Part shown: positions 24,007 to 35,362 of the stretch, piece after piece
Position numbering within the stretch: the stretch's first letter is position 1
How the letters are laid out: each line of letters begins with the position of its first letter
Origin: Scytalidium lignicola
Taxonomy: Eukaryota > Ascomycota > Leotiomycetes
Direction: 5' to 3'
DNA length: 64,000 bases
NCBI GenBank assembly: GCA_002812745.2
Contig: NCSJ02000026.1
Location: 1-64,000, forward strand
The notes under the pieces: model-generated
What the model saw: the letters and a program-made list of their open reading frames with translations, nothing else
The model's database searches: none
What the model was told of the DNA's origin: nothing
Made by a program: the position numbers and the translations under genes

Positions 24007-25070
24007 CTACCACAGCATAGGAGAGTCGTCAAAGCTCAAGAACTTTCCAGAAGTCTCCGCCTTGGTAGCTTTATCGATCTAAGTATTACTATTAGAGAAG
24101 AATTGGTTAAGACCAGGTGAATACGGAGCTTGCCTTTGCGATCATGCTGTCCACACTGTGCTCAACCGTGATATACGCCTCTGGCAAGCCAAAGACTCGA
24201 GCAGCTGCGTTTCCCTCGTCCGTTTGAACTGACCTAGAATCTCGTCAATTTGGTTTTCTTCCTTTATTTTCCTAGAGCAAAAAAGGGCATAAAACGAAAT
24301 GGTATTCCTGACTCACCCGGGGAAAATAGGGAAAGCAATAAGTCCTTCGTTCTCAAAATGAATCCTCCGCACGATATAGTTCGCCATCGCCTTACTCGCG
24401 CCATAGCTCAGGCATGTAAATGGAATATGTTCCATTGCGCCCAAGCTGGCAATCACGGAGCTCATAACCACGAACTTCGGCTCCGTCGCCTTCTGGAGTA
24501 GTGGCCATGTGGCCTGGAACAGACGGATCACGCCGGCGCCATTCACGTCTGCGTGTTCCAAGAGATCCGACGGCTTTGCTTCCGCAACCTTGTTGAAGGC
24601 GGCGACCTTGAAAATCCCGGCGTTGGCAATGACGACATCCAAGGAGGAGACGCCGTGGGCGGCGAGTGAGGCTACGGCGGCAGCGGCATCGGCGTCAGAG
24701 GTGACCTCGACCTTGACAACGATCAGTTTGCTGCCTTCTGCCTTGGGAAGAGTGTCGAGGGATTTGGCGTCGGGGGAAGAGAGATTTCGAACAGTGGCGA
24801 TGACGGTTGTTTGTGGCCGGGAGAGATACTTGGCAACGAAGCCACGGCCAATGCCTAAGTGTACGGACGATGGGTTAGAAGAAGAAAAAAGAGCTCGAGT
24901 GCGAAAAGATGAAAGGCAAAGAAGGTTCTGGTTAAAAAAGAAAGAAGAGAAAGCATCCAACATTGATTGATAGCAGTATAAAAACCAACTAGTAACCTAG
25001 CTGTAAATCAGAAGATGTAGAGGTTTGTACACGTACCTTTGTTGGCACCGGAGACTAGAATAGTAGGCAT
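24007..25070 (-). CDS. Short-chain dehydrogenase/reductase (classical SDR)
   Basis: Four exons (25070-25037, 24854-24317, 24233-24134, 24078-24007) give 247 residues, the usual size for classical SDRs. The first splice rebuilds the nucleotide-binding motif SGANKGIGRG. NAG is at about 89-91, the catalytic Ser at about 143-144 (MSSV), and the active-site Tyr and Lys at about 162 and 166 (YGASK). The third intron (24079-24133) starts with GCAAGC rather than GT: only this GC-AG splice links SMIAK to IDKATKAETSG in frame. The protein resembles the norsolorinic acid ketoreductase-like group by its SGANKGIGRG start and VQTDEGN C-terminal turn; substrate unknown. It is divergent from the MFS gene, with 774 bp between the ATGs. 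Confidence 0.9.
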
Positions 25071-25844
25071 GATGAAATTTTGGTACGGTGAGATCTGAAC
25101 GAATATGATCTAACTGTATATATAAACTTTGAAATACGATTTTGCAGATTGAAGATGAAAACTCCTGCGACGCTCACCACTTCTTATACGCAACCAACAA
25201 GCAACTCGAGCAAGAATAAAAAANCCAACTGCTACCCTGACAAATATCATGCACCAAATATAGTTAAAGGAAATCAAGCTCCGGGTATCGTGCATCGGAA
25301 GCAGATCAATCCAGTAAGCACCTTAAATAACTACTACCTAATGCTTGAACGGGCATCAGATAATCATGCAGGGTAAGCCGTGCAGGCGGGGCCTGGTAGG
25401 GACTTTGTAAGCAGAGTCCCTTTACCCTGCAACGACCAATTGATGGCATACAGAAGGACAGCAGTATCGTTGTTACCGTAGGATTCCCAGAGGTTAGGGA
25501 TTTAATTAATAATTAATAACTATTAATTATTAAAAATTAATCCAGTGTTAGTTGAACTTTGATTATTTGAAGTACCTTGGATATCTAATATTCCAAGAAT
25601 ACAGTACTGCAACAGACTGGCAGTACCTCTGTTTTCGTTGTTCAGCAAACATAGTGTTGTAAAAATCAGTTGACGATAGTCTGCTCCATTGTTAATTCGG
25701 ATCTCTTGCTCATAGAAGATTGACAGATCTTTCCCTGCGAATTTCACTAATCCTAGAAAAGGACGCCTTACACAGAATACTTCGAACCAGAGTCACAACC
25801 AAATTCCAAACTTCCCACGGTTGCTGAGCAGGTCTCACATCACC
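25071..25844. promoter_or_regulatory. Divergent promoter region of the SDR and MFS genes
   Basis: This is the shared 774-bp upstream space. It contains an A/T inverted-repeat tract around 25500-25545 (AATTAATAATTAATAACT and ATTAATTATTAAAAATTAAT) and one 'n' at 25224. No coding signature was seen. Confidence 0.45.
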
Positions 25845-28017
25845 ATGATAGACACAACCGATATCGAGGTTGAGACGAGAGAAAAAGTCCCTCCCGTCTC
25901 CACTGATGAGTCCCCATCCTCTCCGCTCTCAGAACTCGACGAGCAATCCACCTCTGCTCTAGAAGAAGATGATCTAGCAGATTATCCTCATAGTTTCAGG
26001 CTGTTCTTCATAGTGGTGGCGTTGATCTTAAGCATGTTTCTGGCAAGTGCTAACAGCTCCCAAATTAGAGGTTAAAACTAATTGTGTCTTCCAGGTTGCG
26101 TTGGATATGGTCTCTTCCACCCGTCCTCCTAGCATTTGTTTTCTAGGAGTTCCATCTTGAAGGACGAATCACAACAGCTGACACGCTTGCTAGACCATCG
26201 TAGCCACGGCAATCCCACACATCACCGATGAATTCGGCAGGATAGACCAGGTAGGATGGTACGGCTCGGCTTTCTTCCTGACTCTCGCCTCCTTCCAGTC
26301 CATGTGGGGAAAGCTATATAAGTTTTTCTCCTTGAAGACCATATTTCTCCTGTCGGTGTTTGTTTTCGAGCTCGGAAGCCTTATATGCGGTAAGTATAGG
26401 TTGCTCGATTAAGAAATGGAGAGACTGGCTGTTCGAGGGTCCTGATCTGTTTCATTATAGGCATTGCGAAAGACAGCATCACGCTCATTGTAGGACGAGC
26501 TATCACCGGATGTGGAGCGGCAGGTGTCATCAGCGGCTGTTATATTATCATCGCTTTCACCGTCCCCCCGAAGAGAAGACCCGCATATACGGGGATCATC
26601 GGGGCCGTATTTGCTTGTGCAAGTGTTGCTGGACCGCTTTTGGGAGGTGTGTTTGCAGATAAACTATCCTGGCGGTGGTGGTAAGCATGGTCGATTCCTT
26701 GGTGCTGATTTCATTCCTAAGTAGCTACGTGACTGAGACGATTTACATTAGCTTCTATATTAATCTTCCTATCGGAGGAGCCTCTCTAGCCACCATCGTC
26801 ATCTTCTTTAGATCGCCTACGGTGGTTGAGCCAGCCTCGACAACATTATGTGAAAAGTTCCTCCAACTAGATCTCATCGGCACCGGCGTGATTCTAGCAG
26901 CCCTGATCTGCTATCTTCTTGACATGCAATGGGGTGGTGCGAGTAAGGCATGGAACTCGTCGGACGTAATTGGCACGCTGGTTGGCTTTGTGCTCCTGAC
27001 TGCGCTTTTCATCTGTATCGAGATTTGGCAGGGTGAGCGTGCCCTCTTGATATTGCGGTTGATGAGAAATAGGGTAGTTGCCTCGTGTTGCTGTTTCGCT
27101 TTCTTGTAAATATTTCTTGTCCCCTCTGCATTGGCCTACTTGCTAACTCTCTCAAGCCAATCTGGGGGCAATTTTCTGTTCACCTACTACATACCGATCT
27201 ACTTTCAAGCTATAGACGGCACATCTGCCGCGGAGAGTGGAATCCGCAATCTGCCAATGATTATCGGCGCATGTATGTGTCTTCCGAAGTTTTCGTTGTC
27301 TTCTCCCCCTAAATGGCGAGGTATTTTCCACCAGTATCTGCTGCACCTGCTGAGATTTATGATACAGCAATCTTCGCCGGCCTCAGTGGTAGCTTCATCC
27401 TGGCGGCTGGATATTTCACTCCTTTCCTCCTACTCGGCAGCGGTCTCTTCACCATCGGCTCCGGTTTGACCTACACCCTCGGTATTGGCAGCTCAGCAGC
27501 TCAGTACATAGGATATCAGGTCATTCTCGGCATAGGCCAAGGTCTCTGTATCCAGGTTCCCGTCATTGTCTGTCAGGCTTTCTCCCATCCTGCAGATATT
27601 CCCACCGTCACGGCCATTGTCTTGTGTATGTTCTCCAAGTCCCCTAGGGCTGCGGCTTCTTGAAAGAGCCCATTTACAAGCATGACTGACGCGGTGTTTG
27701 AAATAGTTTTCCAGATGATGGGTGGCGCAATGGCAATCTCGGCCGCCCAATGTATCTTCGGCAACCGTCTCCTTGCCGCTCTCGTCACATATGCTCCGGA
27801 GGTTGATGCAGCTACGGTCCTAACTCTCGGCGCCAGCGAATTGCGAGATCATTTCTCCGGTGCTGCACTCTCTGGAGTGCTGGAGTCATACATGGCAGGC
27901 TTAAAGGCGGCTTTTGCTCTGGGGACCGGAGTTGCCGGGATGGGGGTACTGGCGAGTTTTTTTGCGCCAATTAAAAGTCTCAAGGGAAAGAATGGGGCTA
28001 CCAATATTGCAGCTTGA
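25845..28017 (+). CDS. MFS efflux transporter (DHA2/TOXA-like)
   Basis: Eight exons (25845-26042, 26095-26109, 26194-26389, 26461-26680, 26752-27105, 27157-27272, 27368-27625, 27707-28017) give 555 residues. After an acidic cytoplasmic N-terminus comes [21 protein letters not shown], typical of 14-helix drug:H+ antiporters, then [52 protein letters not shown], and [14 protein letters not shown], all hallmarks of the family. The first intron has a GC donor (GCAAGT), and the second exon is only 15 bases, encoding VALDM. Every junction restores a conserved block in frame, so the gene appears functional. Such pumps export the product of neighbouring biosynthetic genes or protect from toxic compounds; that role here is inferred from context. 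Confidence 0.9.
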
Positions 28018-28370
28018 TGTACAGTAATTTAGCTACGTGTGTTTCCGGAGAAATATGATAGTAATGAAATACCCTGAAAATATTGAGATTCAGGTTCATT
28101 GATCATCGTTCGCTGTAGCTGTATTATTTGAGTAGACACTACAATACGCGAGAAGTTTGTTTATATGCTCGTTGGAAACCACTACTGCATAAAATGAAAA
28201 TACTATCCTAAGAAAGAAAAAATTAACCAAAATGCCACTAATTCTCTTCTCTTCTCACCATTCATGCACGCATTAGGGATCTACAGCTCCATGAAAAGGA
28301 ATAATATATCAAAGCCATCTCCTTCACGATATCAAGCGGCTAAAGGTGAATTTACTGGGTGTGCATAAGT

Positions 28371-28444
28371 GTCGGTTCACTCGGAATGGCCGTAAAGGCT
28401 CTCGCTGTATGGAGAGCTGTTACGTGTGCTGATTCATGATTGAT
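28371..28444 (+). repeat. 74-bp dispersed hairpin repeat, copy 1
   Basis: The sequence from GTCGGTTCACTCGGAATGG to GATTCATGATTGAT matches, in inverted orientation, 44774-44848 with a handful of differences. An internal stem GCTCTC...GAGAGC could fold. It lies between the convergent 3' ends of the MFS and CAB4 genes. Confidence 0.75.
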
Positions 28445-28486
28445 CTACCGCTGACTAGCAAAAGGGGTATCTCAACTTTCCATTAT

Positions 28487-29716
28487 TTATAACGACGAAG
28501 TACGAGTGCTCTCTGCCAAATGCTTTCGAGTTGCTGTGCTGCTAATTTTTGATGCAAAGTTCTCAGTTTCGCTGACTCCATTCCCATCTCCAAGCGCATC
28601 TAAAACATTGACTTCAAACACTTCTAACGCATGCCAACCCTTCTCTACTCTTTTATCATTAACAGCTTGCCCACCAGTTCTTGTCTCTGCTGATACTACT
28701 AATGCAGTAACGGATTCATCAGTAATGGTTGGTCCAAACGGATCTTGAATCTCGACACATTCGATTGTGAGCTGAGAATCTTTTAAGATAGTATGTATAG
28801 CCCGGCCGTTGGGCCCCGGTTCGTCCAATATCCTCGTTTGGATTCCATCCGCTTGGCTTGTATTGAAGTAGAGAATTGATAATAGAAAATTGACTACATC
28901 CTCTTGTCGTGCTTTCCAGCTTTGCAAATACTCTGCATATTTCTTGTTCTTGAGTAGTTCGTCTCCTGTTATGCCAACGATGAGCCTTCGTGGGGTATTG
29001 TTTTCAGAACTTAGTGGTTGAAGCATCAAGGCAGTAGCTGTGAGTAAAAGCTTGTGGCCTGCGTGAATATGGTCGAATGTACCGCCAACAGCAACGACGT
29101 AATGAGAAGCTCTTGAGAATTGTGTCGCTAGAGTAGGTCCATCTTCTTTTTGAATTATGCTCACACCTCCGGCGACAAGTTCCTGCGTACCCTGCACTGC
29201 TGGACTCTTCACGTGAGCAAACTTGAGATAACTTGCCAAAAGTTTCTGGCCATCTTCTCCATCTACAGAGAATATGGTATTCCACCGACGTCTTGTTGCA
29301 GCAAATGTAGCAATATCAATGATTGGTCCAGCCGCTCTGGAATCTAATTTGGTGTTGCTACCAATGTTTGCCAGAGATGGTGAGTTGTAGTCAACTATCA
29401 AGACACGGATATCTATAGCTCTTGGAATACCAAGCTCTATCTCAACGTGAAGCTTTGCGCACACTAGACATATGAGACTATATAGCTCTCGGAGAAGCTC
29501 TTGGACCTCGTGATAAATGCCTGACCTTGGACCACTCAGTCTTCCATAGAGGTTTGGGCATGGCACGACTATTAACAATTCGGTAGTACTCTGAATCTTT
29601 TTCAATGTCGTAATTGCTGCAGTTATTGAAGGGTGATACGCAGCCTTAATAGACGCGGGCGTCACTGGTACAGGAGGCCTAGGGAGTAAGAGGAGCGAGG
29701 GTAAATGTTCTAACAT
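28487..29716 (-). CDS. CAB4: Phosphopantetheine adenylyltransferase (CoA biosynthesis)
   Basis: This single-exon gene of 409 residues starts at an ATG. It transfers AMP from ATP to 4'-phosphopantetheine, making dephospho-CoA, the fourth step of CoA synthesis. The nucleotidyltransferase signature GGTFDHIHAGH is at 211-221 (HxGH in HAGH), RLIVGITGDELL follows, and the ISSTxxR motif is near the C-terminus (SKISSTATRK). The roughly 200-residue N-terminal extension before the catalytic domain is typical of fungal PPATs. It lies head-to-tail with CAB2, the second-step enzyme of the same pathway, about 411 bp apart and on the same strand. It is presumably cytosolic. Confidence 0.93.
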   Translation of the reverse strand: MLEHLPSLLLLPRPPVPVTPASIKAAYHPSITAAITTLKKIQSTTELLIVVPCPNLYGRLSGPRSGIYHEVQELLRELYSLICLVCAKLHVEIELGIPRAIDIRVLIVDYNSPSLANIGSNTKLDSRAAGPIIDIATFAATRRRWNTIFSVDGEDGQKLLASYLKFAHVKSPAVQGTQELVAGGVSIIQKEDGPTLATQFSRASHYVVAVGGTFDHIHAGHKLLLTATALMLQPLSSENNTPRRLIVGITGDELLKNKKYAEYLQSWKARQEDVVNFLLSILYFNTSQADGIQTRILDEPGPNGRAIHTILKDSQLTIECVEIQDPFGPTITDESVTALVVSAETRTGGQAVNDKRVEKGWHALEVFEVNVLDALGDGNGVSETENFASKISSTATRKHLAESTRTSSL

Positions 29717-30127
29717 ATTGTGTGGAATATAAGATATTCAAAAAATTGTATTCGATATAACCCTCAGAAACATTATGTGTTGTGACAGACTTGTCATTAA
29801 TTATTATATGGACTGACGTGGGGTTCCCGCAGAAGCCGAGGTCCAACAGTCTAGCTGGAAAGCTAGCTAAAATTGGGAACATCAACTATCCTTTTGCATA
29901 CAAAAAGCTAATTCTTAATCCATAGCTTCTAATTAACGACTTCAGAACTACTCTGTAAAATAAAACTTACAAAATAAAAATAATTATATCTTACAAAACT
30001 AATACATCAAAGAAAAANGCATTCTTAACACCATAAACTCCTGAGTAGATTAGATTATCTAAAGGCAAACTAATAGCCTATATGTTTATCATACTATACA
30101 TCTTCATCACTTTCTAAATCATAAAAC
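29717..30127. other. Intergenic DNA between CAB2 and CAB4
   Basis: This 411-bp AT-rich spacer contains one 'n' at 30018. It holds the 3' flank of CAB2 and the promoter of CAB4. No other feature was seen. Confidence 0.5.
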
Positions 30128-31324
30128 TTAGGATTTCTGCGAGGCAGCCTTGATATGATCCGTATGTAATTCCTGCACAGCAGGAATGATCAAACTCTCA
30201 ATTTCTATGTCCGGCTCCCCTTCTGGTGGATGGCTGGGATCAATGGGTTCAGAAGGATTAGCGTATGCAATCTCTTGCTTCTTTTCCGCCGCACCAACCA
30301 GGCTTTCCTCTCCGCCCAGTGTCTTTCTCCTCCTGTGTCGAGGGACGCGTATCCATTTGTTCGGCCGTCCGGGAGCAACAAAGACAACTTCCCATTTGCG
30401 AGTACTCAGCAAGTTTCCGATGACCAGGTGATGTTGGTACCGGTTTAGAGAGTACTCAGCCTTGTGCACCAGGATATCTGGGTCAGTTTCTAGCTTGAAC
30501 GAGACGACCATTGCTGGTGGGACCCATCCATCAACTAAAGCCTTCAAGAACTTTGGTAGAGGGTCGAGATCAATGATTAATCGTTTGCTCCTCGGCACGG
30601 ATGGTGAAGAATCGAAGTTGTCAAACGTTTCTTCGTCTACTGGTGCTTCTATGGTACTCGGCCTTGAACTTCCCCCGAAATTCGCTCCTTTGGAAGGAAG
30701 AGAGTCCGTTGCATCAGTCGATTGAATCTTATGCTCTGACATTCGGTCAGGCGGTACGAAAAAGTCTGACACAGCAGCGGCGAGATACAGCAGTGCTCGC
30801 GGCCCTAGAGGTCGCATCAACTTCGCAATAGCTCGCAAACTAAACAGGTAATCCGTAATTGTTGTAAAGGGAAGCACGAGTAGTAAATTCTTCTCGCGCG
30901 CTGACTTGTACCGTCGTAGAACGTCCAACATGTCTGCTTGGTACTCCTCGTTCGCTACAACGGTGCCATTGGGACCCTCGTGTAAAAAATCAAGGAAGCA
31001 GTTCGTAGCATGACTGTAGTGTCGGGAGTATGGCAGCAGACTGAATTGGCGATGCAGGAAGATGACGGCATATCCTGCCTCTAGAAAATACTCTGCTGAG
31101 GTAGCACCGCGGGTGCCGGCGCTGAAGTTGTCAATGAAGCGCACTGTCTGGCGCTCGAGAGGGACAGTTGTACCGCCAGAAGTTACGAGAACGACACGGC
31201 GACCTGCGGCGGCGTGGAAGTCGATGAAGGCTTTCGAGTCGGCAGTGTCTTTTGCGAGGTTCTTCGGTGGAGGGTTGTAATTGAAATATTGCTGCTCGGC
31301 GGCGTCTGAGCTCGACTCAGCCAT
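30128..31324 (-). CDS. CAB2: Phosphopantothenate-cysteine ligase (CoA biosynthesis)
   Basis: A single exon encodes 398 residues starting at ATG. The enzyme condenses 4'-phosphopantothenate with cysteine, the second step of CoA synthesis. The eukaryotic PPCS fold is recognised by VLVTSGGTTVPLE (about 46-58), VRFIDNFSAGTRGATSAEYFL, YLAAAVSDFFVP and SFKLETD, followed by HHLVIGNLL. The length is somewhat greater than that of yeast or human PPCS because of inserted low-complexity segments in the middle and C-terminus. It shares strand with CAB4 downstream, and its promoter with the divergent adenosine kinase gene. Confidence 0.93.
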   Translation of the reverse strand: MAESSSDAAEQQYFNYNPPPKNLAKDTADSKAFIDFHAAAGRRVVLVTSGGTTVPLERQTVRFIDNFSAGTRGATSAEYFLEAGYAVIFLHRQFSLLPYSRHYSHATNCFLDFLHEGPNGTVVANEEYQADMLDVLRRYKSAREKNLLLVLPFTTITDYLFSLRAIAKLMRPLGPRALLYLAAAVSDFFVPPDRMSEHKIQSTDATDSLPSKGANFGGSSRPSTIEAPVDEETFDNFDSSPSVPRSKRLIIDLDPLPKFLKALVDGWVPPAMVVSFKLETDPDILVHKAEYSLNRYQHHLVIGNLLSTRKWEVVFVAPGRPNKWIRVPRHRRRKTLGGEESLVGAAEKKQEIAYANPSEPIDPSHPPEGEPDIEIESLIIPAVQELHTDHIKAASQKS

Positions 31325-31746
31325 TGTATATGTAGCAGGAAGATGGGACAGTTGCTAGAAGGAGATGTGAAAACGAGAAAATAAAGCTCCCAAAACTTAT
31401 CCTCGGGACTGGTGAATAATGAGGGGCTAATCGGCTAAAACGTCATAGTATTGCGCTTATCAAAGGTTAAAGATTCGCTTCTTCAGCTTATTGAAAAGCT
31501 GAGATTAATAACTGTCTTTTCAAAGATCTGTAATTTAACGATTGATCTGCTGCAGTTATAATGTATTATAGAGCTCAATTACTTAAATTCAACCAAGTTA
31601 AGGTAACCTATTGGCGAATCGGCCGGCCAGTTTATTGGGCTTTCGACCGGCCGTTACGTAAGCACGATATCCGACAGAGTTTAAGACTCCCCGCCTCTGC
31701 TACCCCACCAAAAATTTACTACATCCATAAATTTAGCAGCTTAACA
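31325..31746. promoter_or_regulatory. Bidirectional promoter region of CAB2 and adenosine kinase
   Basis: The 422-bp space separates two divergent ATGs. It includes a GC-rich tract with overlapping CCGGCC motifs (CGGCCGGCC at about 31620 and ACCGGCCG at about 31650). The open frame beginning at 31561 is upstream DNA running into the adenosine kinase exon and is not a separate gene. Confidence 0.45.
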
Positions 31747-33090
31747 ATGTCTGCACAGAAAGAATATGCTCTTCTCTGTCTAGAGAATCCGCTTCTTGGT
31801 ATGTTAATTCTTCATTTACCTGTGGCATGGCTGTTGTTGGTCTACCATCGTCTATGAAAGGAAAATACACCGGTGCTCCTGTGATTGAAGAGTGGTGAAT
31901 CTCGCCGAAGTTTCAACAGTATATGTATCCTAATTTTTCTTGTCAAACAGATATCCAGGCTGTCGGTGATCAAGCCCTTCTAGATAAATATGGTCTCAAA
32001 TCTAATGATGCCATTCTGGCTGAGGAGAAACACCTTGGTATCTACGAAGATCTCCTGAATAACTACTCTGCGATACTCATTGCTGGGGGAGGAGCTCAGA
32101 ACACAGCAAGAGGTGCTCAATACCTCCTTCCACCCAACTCTGTCGTCTATCTTGGGGGTGTGGGCGATGACAAGTACGCTGCAATTCTTCATGACGCTGT
32201 CAAAGCTGCTGGACTCCGTGTTGAGTATCGGGTTGACAAGAAAGAACCAACTGGACGATGTGGGGTAGTTATTACTGGACATGACCGCTCGATGGTCACA
32301 GATCTTGGAGCAGCGAACCACTACGACCTTGAGCACTTAAAGAGCCCAGAGGTTTGGAAGCTCGTCGAAGGAGCTACGCATTACTTTATTGGTGGTTACC
32401 ATCTTACTGTTTGCCCACCAGCAATTCAAGAATTGGCTAAGCATGCAGCGGAAAACAATAAAGTCCTTGCATTTTCCCTCTCTGCTCCATTCATTTCAAC
32501 ATTCTTTAAGGATCCGCTTGACCAGGCCCTACCCTACTGCGACTATATCATCGGCAACGAAACTGAAGCTTTGGCTTACGCAGAGTCTCATGGTTGGGAA
32601 ACAAAAGATATCAAGGAGATTGCTAAACGCCTCGCTGATCTTCCAAAAGAGAACACAAAGAGAGAGCGTGTTGCTATTATTACTCAAGGCACCCTTCCAA
32701 CAATCGTTGCAGAGAACGGCAAAGTAAAAGAATACAATGTTCACCCCATTGATAAGGCTCTAATCAATGATACAACGGGAGCCGGAGATGCTTTTGCAGG
32801 AGGCTTCGTAGCCGGTCTAGTAGCTGGCAAGTCTACGGCACAATGTGTTGACCAGGGACAGTGGCTAGCAAAGCTGAGTATACAGGAGCTGGGCCCCTCG
32901 TAAGTTACACTCTATTTCTCTAGTTGCACTTTACAATATTTTGGTATATATCTTCTATTAGTATGACAACTAGTGTTGCTCATCTAGTTATATCCTTCAA
33001 AACTCAACGTCAAGTTCTGAATAAATACTGACGAGAACCAATCAAAGATACCCATTCCCAAAGCAAGAATACAAGGTAACCAGTGAATAA
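31747..33090 (+). CDS. ADO1: Adenosine kinase
   Basis: Three exons (31747-31798, 31951-32899, 33048-33090) give 347 residues, the standard length for the family. It phosphorylates adenosine to AMP, clearing the adenosine produced by the S-adenosylmethionine cycle. It is a PfkB/ribokinase-fold enzyme: the first signature is GGGAQNTARGAQYLLPP, the second is DTTGAGDAFAGGF, with the catalytic Asp about 297. The last 14 codons lie in a separate small exon (YPFPKQEYKVTSE) that restores the conserved C-terminus; without it the frame ends at GPS plus a splice donor. The first intron (31799-31950) interrupts the N-terminal GNPLLDI-like segment. Confidence 0.95.
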
Positions 33091-34079
33091 TAAGGAACTA
33101 CCATAATGAGGTTTTAGACGGCGTTCGGTAAACAGGTTTCAACAACAGCAGCATTTTTTGTATGGAAGGTCATGAAAAGTTGACCCAGGATGATCCTCCA
33201 CGATCAAGTTTAGAGTTAGGCTAGCGTGCATTGAGTTTATAATTCATTTACTAGAATACCCGCGTATTCTTATTCTGGTTCTGTGATCCCTTTAGTGAAA
33301 AGAGAACTATAACCTCAAAATTAAAGGGTCGAGCACTGCAGAGCCGTGTATTCCTCGACACTACAGAAGCCTTGTGCCAGAGACCATTTATGTGTGTACG
33401 GTGGATAGATGTCTGAATGGAGAATTAACGTGAAGTTAGTTGTAAACTCGCGTTTAAAACTTTTAACTGCCTTGCCTGCCGGGTAGAGAGTGTGAACATA
33501 GCCGCTTGCATACTGATAGCTGGGATTGAAGATCGAACTATGAAGTATAGTTGCTTAGTTTGATTAGCCATGTGGAGTTTTTATTAGTGTACTCCGTATC
33601 AACCCTTGAATTCAGAACCCCTACTTCGGCGCAAAGGCACTATTGGGTACCTAACTTCAGCTGTTGCCCTAAGTTTTTACTGTAAAGTTGATTCTTGCTA
33701 TTGTACCTCCGTATAAGGTCAAGTGGGGGTTATTTTTAGAGGAGATTACGAGTCGTCGGACTGAGCGTGTTTCAGGATTTCTGCCGTAATTAGTTTGAGA
33801 TGGGAATACGAATACTCGCAAATTTTTTTNGATGCTTTCGTCCTTTTTNATGTAAGTTCTAAACTCCAGCTTTTCCTAACTCTAAAGATGCATAGACAAC
33901 ATGAACTGAGACGTAATGAGACAAATATGATACGTGACAGTCTGAATAAACGCCGCTGATATGCCCCTCCTTCTATGAATACATAAGATCATAAAACAAT
34001 AATACATTAGCAAAACTGTCCTCAAGCTTGAGACCATAAATGAACAGTCTTATTTCAGTCTTATTTCGTCAAACCCCAT
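33091..34079. other. Intergenic region between convergent adenosine kinase and DUF5672 genes
   Basis: About 990 bp with no recognisable gene. It contains short T runs with 'n' near 33830-33850. No repeat family shared with the rest of the window was detected. Confidence 0.5.
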
Positions 34080-35362
34080 TCACCAGGGAACCAATCCCGC
34101 CGGTAGCAGTGGGTATTCTACCCCATTGATCCATTCCGTCTCTATCGGGATACCATCGATTCCGAGCGTTATATCGTCCCGCTTCTTCCACGTGTTATGG
34201 CATTTGCCCGGAACGTATTTTTCAACGTCCATGGCTACTGTCATTTTGATCTCGGGGCAATACTTCCAGATATGTTCCCGCATCTTCGGCGTGCCAAAGA
34301 TTGGGGAATGTAAATCCCTACCACTACTACCTGTGTGATAGCCCATAGGTTCGTAGAAGCCATCTCTCCAATCATCAATACCTTTCACTAAATCCCCTGC
34401 TTTGGTAGGATCCTTAGATGATCCATTAGACCCCTTCTTCTTTTGCACTTTCTCTTCCGGTCCACTGAGATTTTCTCCTGAAAAAGTAATTGATGTCGTA
34501 CCATTTGCCATTTTGGCTCCTGGACGATGCCCGAGTCTTTCTGTCAGCCAGACATCTTCTGGCTCCATATACTCCATGCGTTGTTGATTTCTCAGCACAT
34601 CAACAATCGCGCTCACACGTCTCAAACTCAGACCTCCGTTTCCTCCGAATTTGGCGTTGGGGTCCCATGGCGCACCTACCCAGTCGTAGTCCAGCCAGTT
34701 GTTGAGACTTTGCCTACTATTTGCGCAGAGGATGCTGTCGGTCTGGAAAATTAACAGCCATTCTGCTGGCTGTAAGACAGTCTCGTAGATCCACAAGTTA
34801 GTGAGAAACCGGCTAATCATCTCCTGGCCAATAGTGCTCATGTTAGACGGGATATATGTCAGATCAAGCTTCCCGATGTCAACGTGTTGTCGTATGGAGG
34901 CGCTGGAATTGACCAGGGCTACACTCTCCTCGCTGCCCATAAAGCGGAAGCGCCAATCTGGCGGCACGACGGACATGAAGTGGAGGAGGAGAGGAGCAAG
35001 GAGAAGAGTCGGCCGGCTTTCGATAAGGAGAGCAACCTTGGAAACATTGTAAGGTGATGGCGGCGGCAGCTTTGTGTCATGCTTTGTGTCATGGTAGTCA
35101 ATGGTTACTTTGGGGAGTCTAGGCAGAGTTGCGACGTTTGAAGCTGCCGCGTTGAAGATAAAACAGAGTATACTAGAAGGTCGTTAGCATCATGGGGAAG
35201 TTAAGCCCAGGTTCAAAACTACAAAAGATATACATACATGAATACGACCAGGCCTCCAGCAAGTCGCATCCGACGCGTTGTTCTTGACCACGCCCATGTA
35301 ATGCCAGACTTTATACGTTCTGCAGCATCTTCAAAACTGAGGTCACGCAACGAACTTGCCAT
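34080..35362 (-). CDS. DUF5672 type II membrane protein (putative glycosyltransferase-like)
   Basis: Two exons (35362-35238 and 35172-34080) encode 405 residues. The splice joins VVFI to ILCFIFNAAA and creates one N-terminal transmembrane anchor (about 34-51), giving a Golgi-type single-pass topology. The lumenal part has the features of the fungal DUF5672 family: KVALLIESRPT, NLWIYETVLQPAEWLLIFQTDS, WLDYDWVGAPW, and NGGLSLRR, followed by EDVWLTERLG. DUF5672 proteins resemble glycosyltransferases, with WLLIFQTDS occupying the position of a DxD-like segment; this functional reading is inference. A low-complexity Lys/Ser insertion of about 30 residues sits in the C-terminal half. The start is the ATG at 35362; an upstream in-frame alternative start is ignored. 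Confidence 0.8.

Noticed and set aside
24855..24963. N-terminal extension of the SDR frame before the glycine motif
   Set aside because: It is the intron read through. The true first exon at 25070-25037 restores SGANKG.
31923..31950. Start of adenosine kinase at an internal ATG
   Set aside because: The upstream exon 31747-31798 supplies the conserved N-terminus with a clean GT-AG intron.
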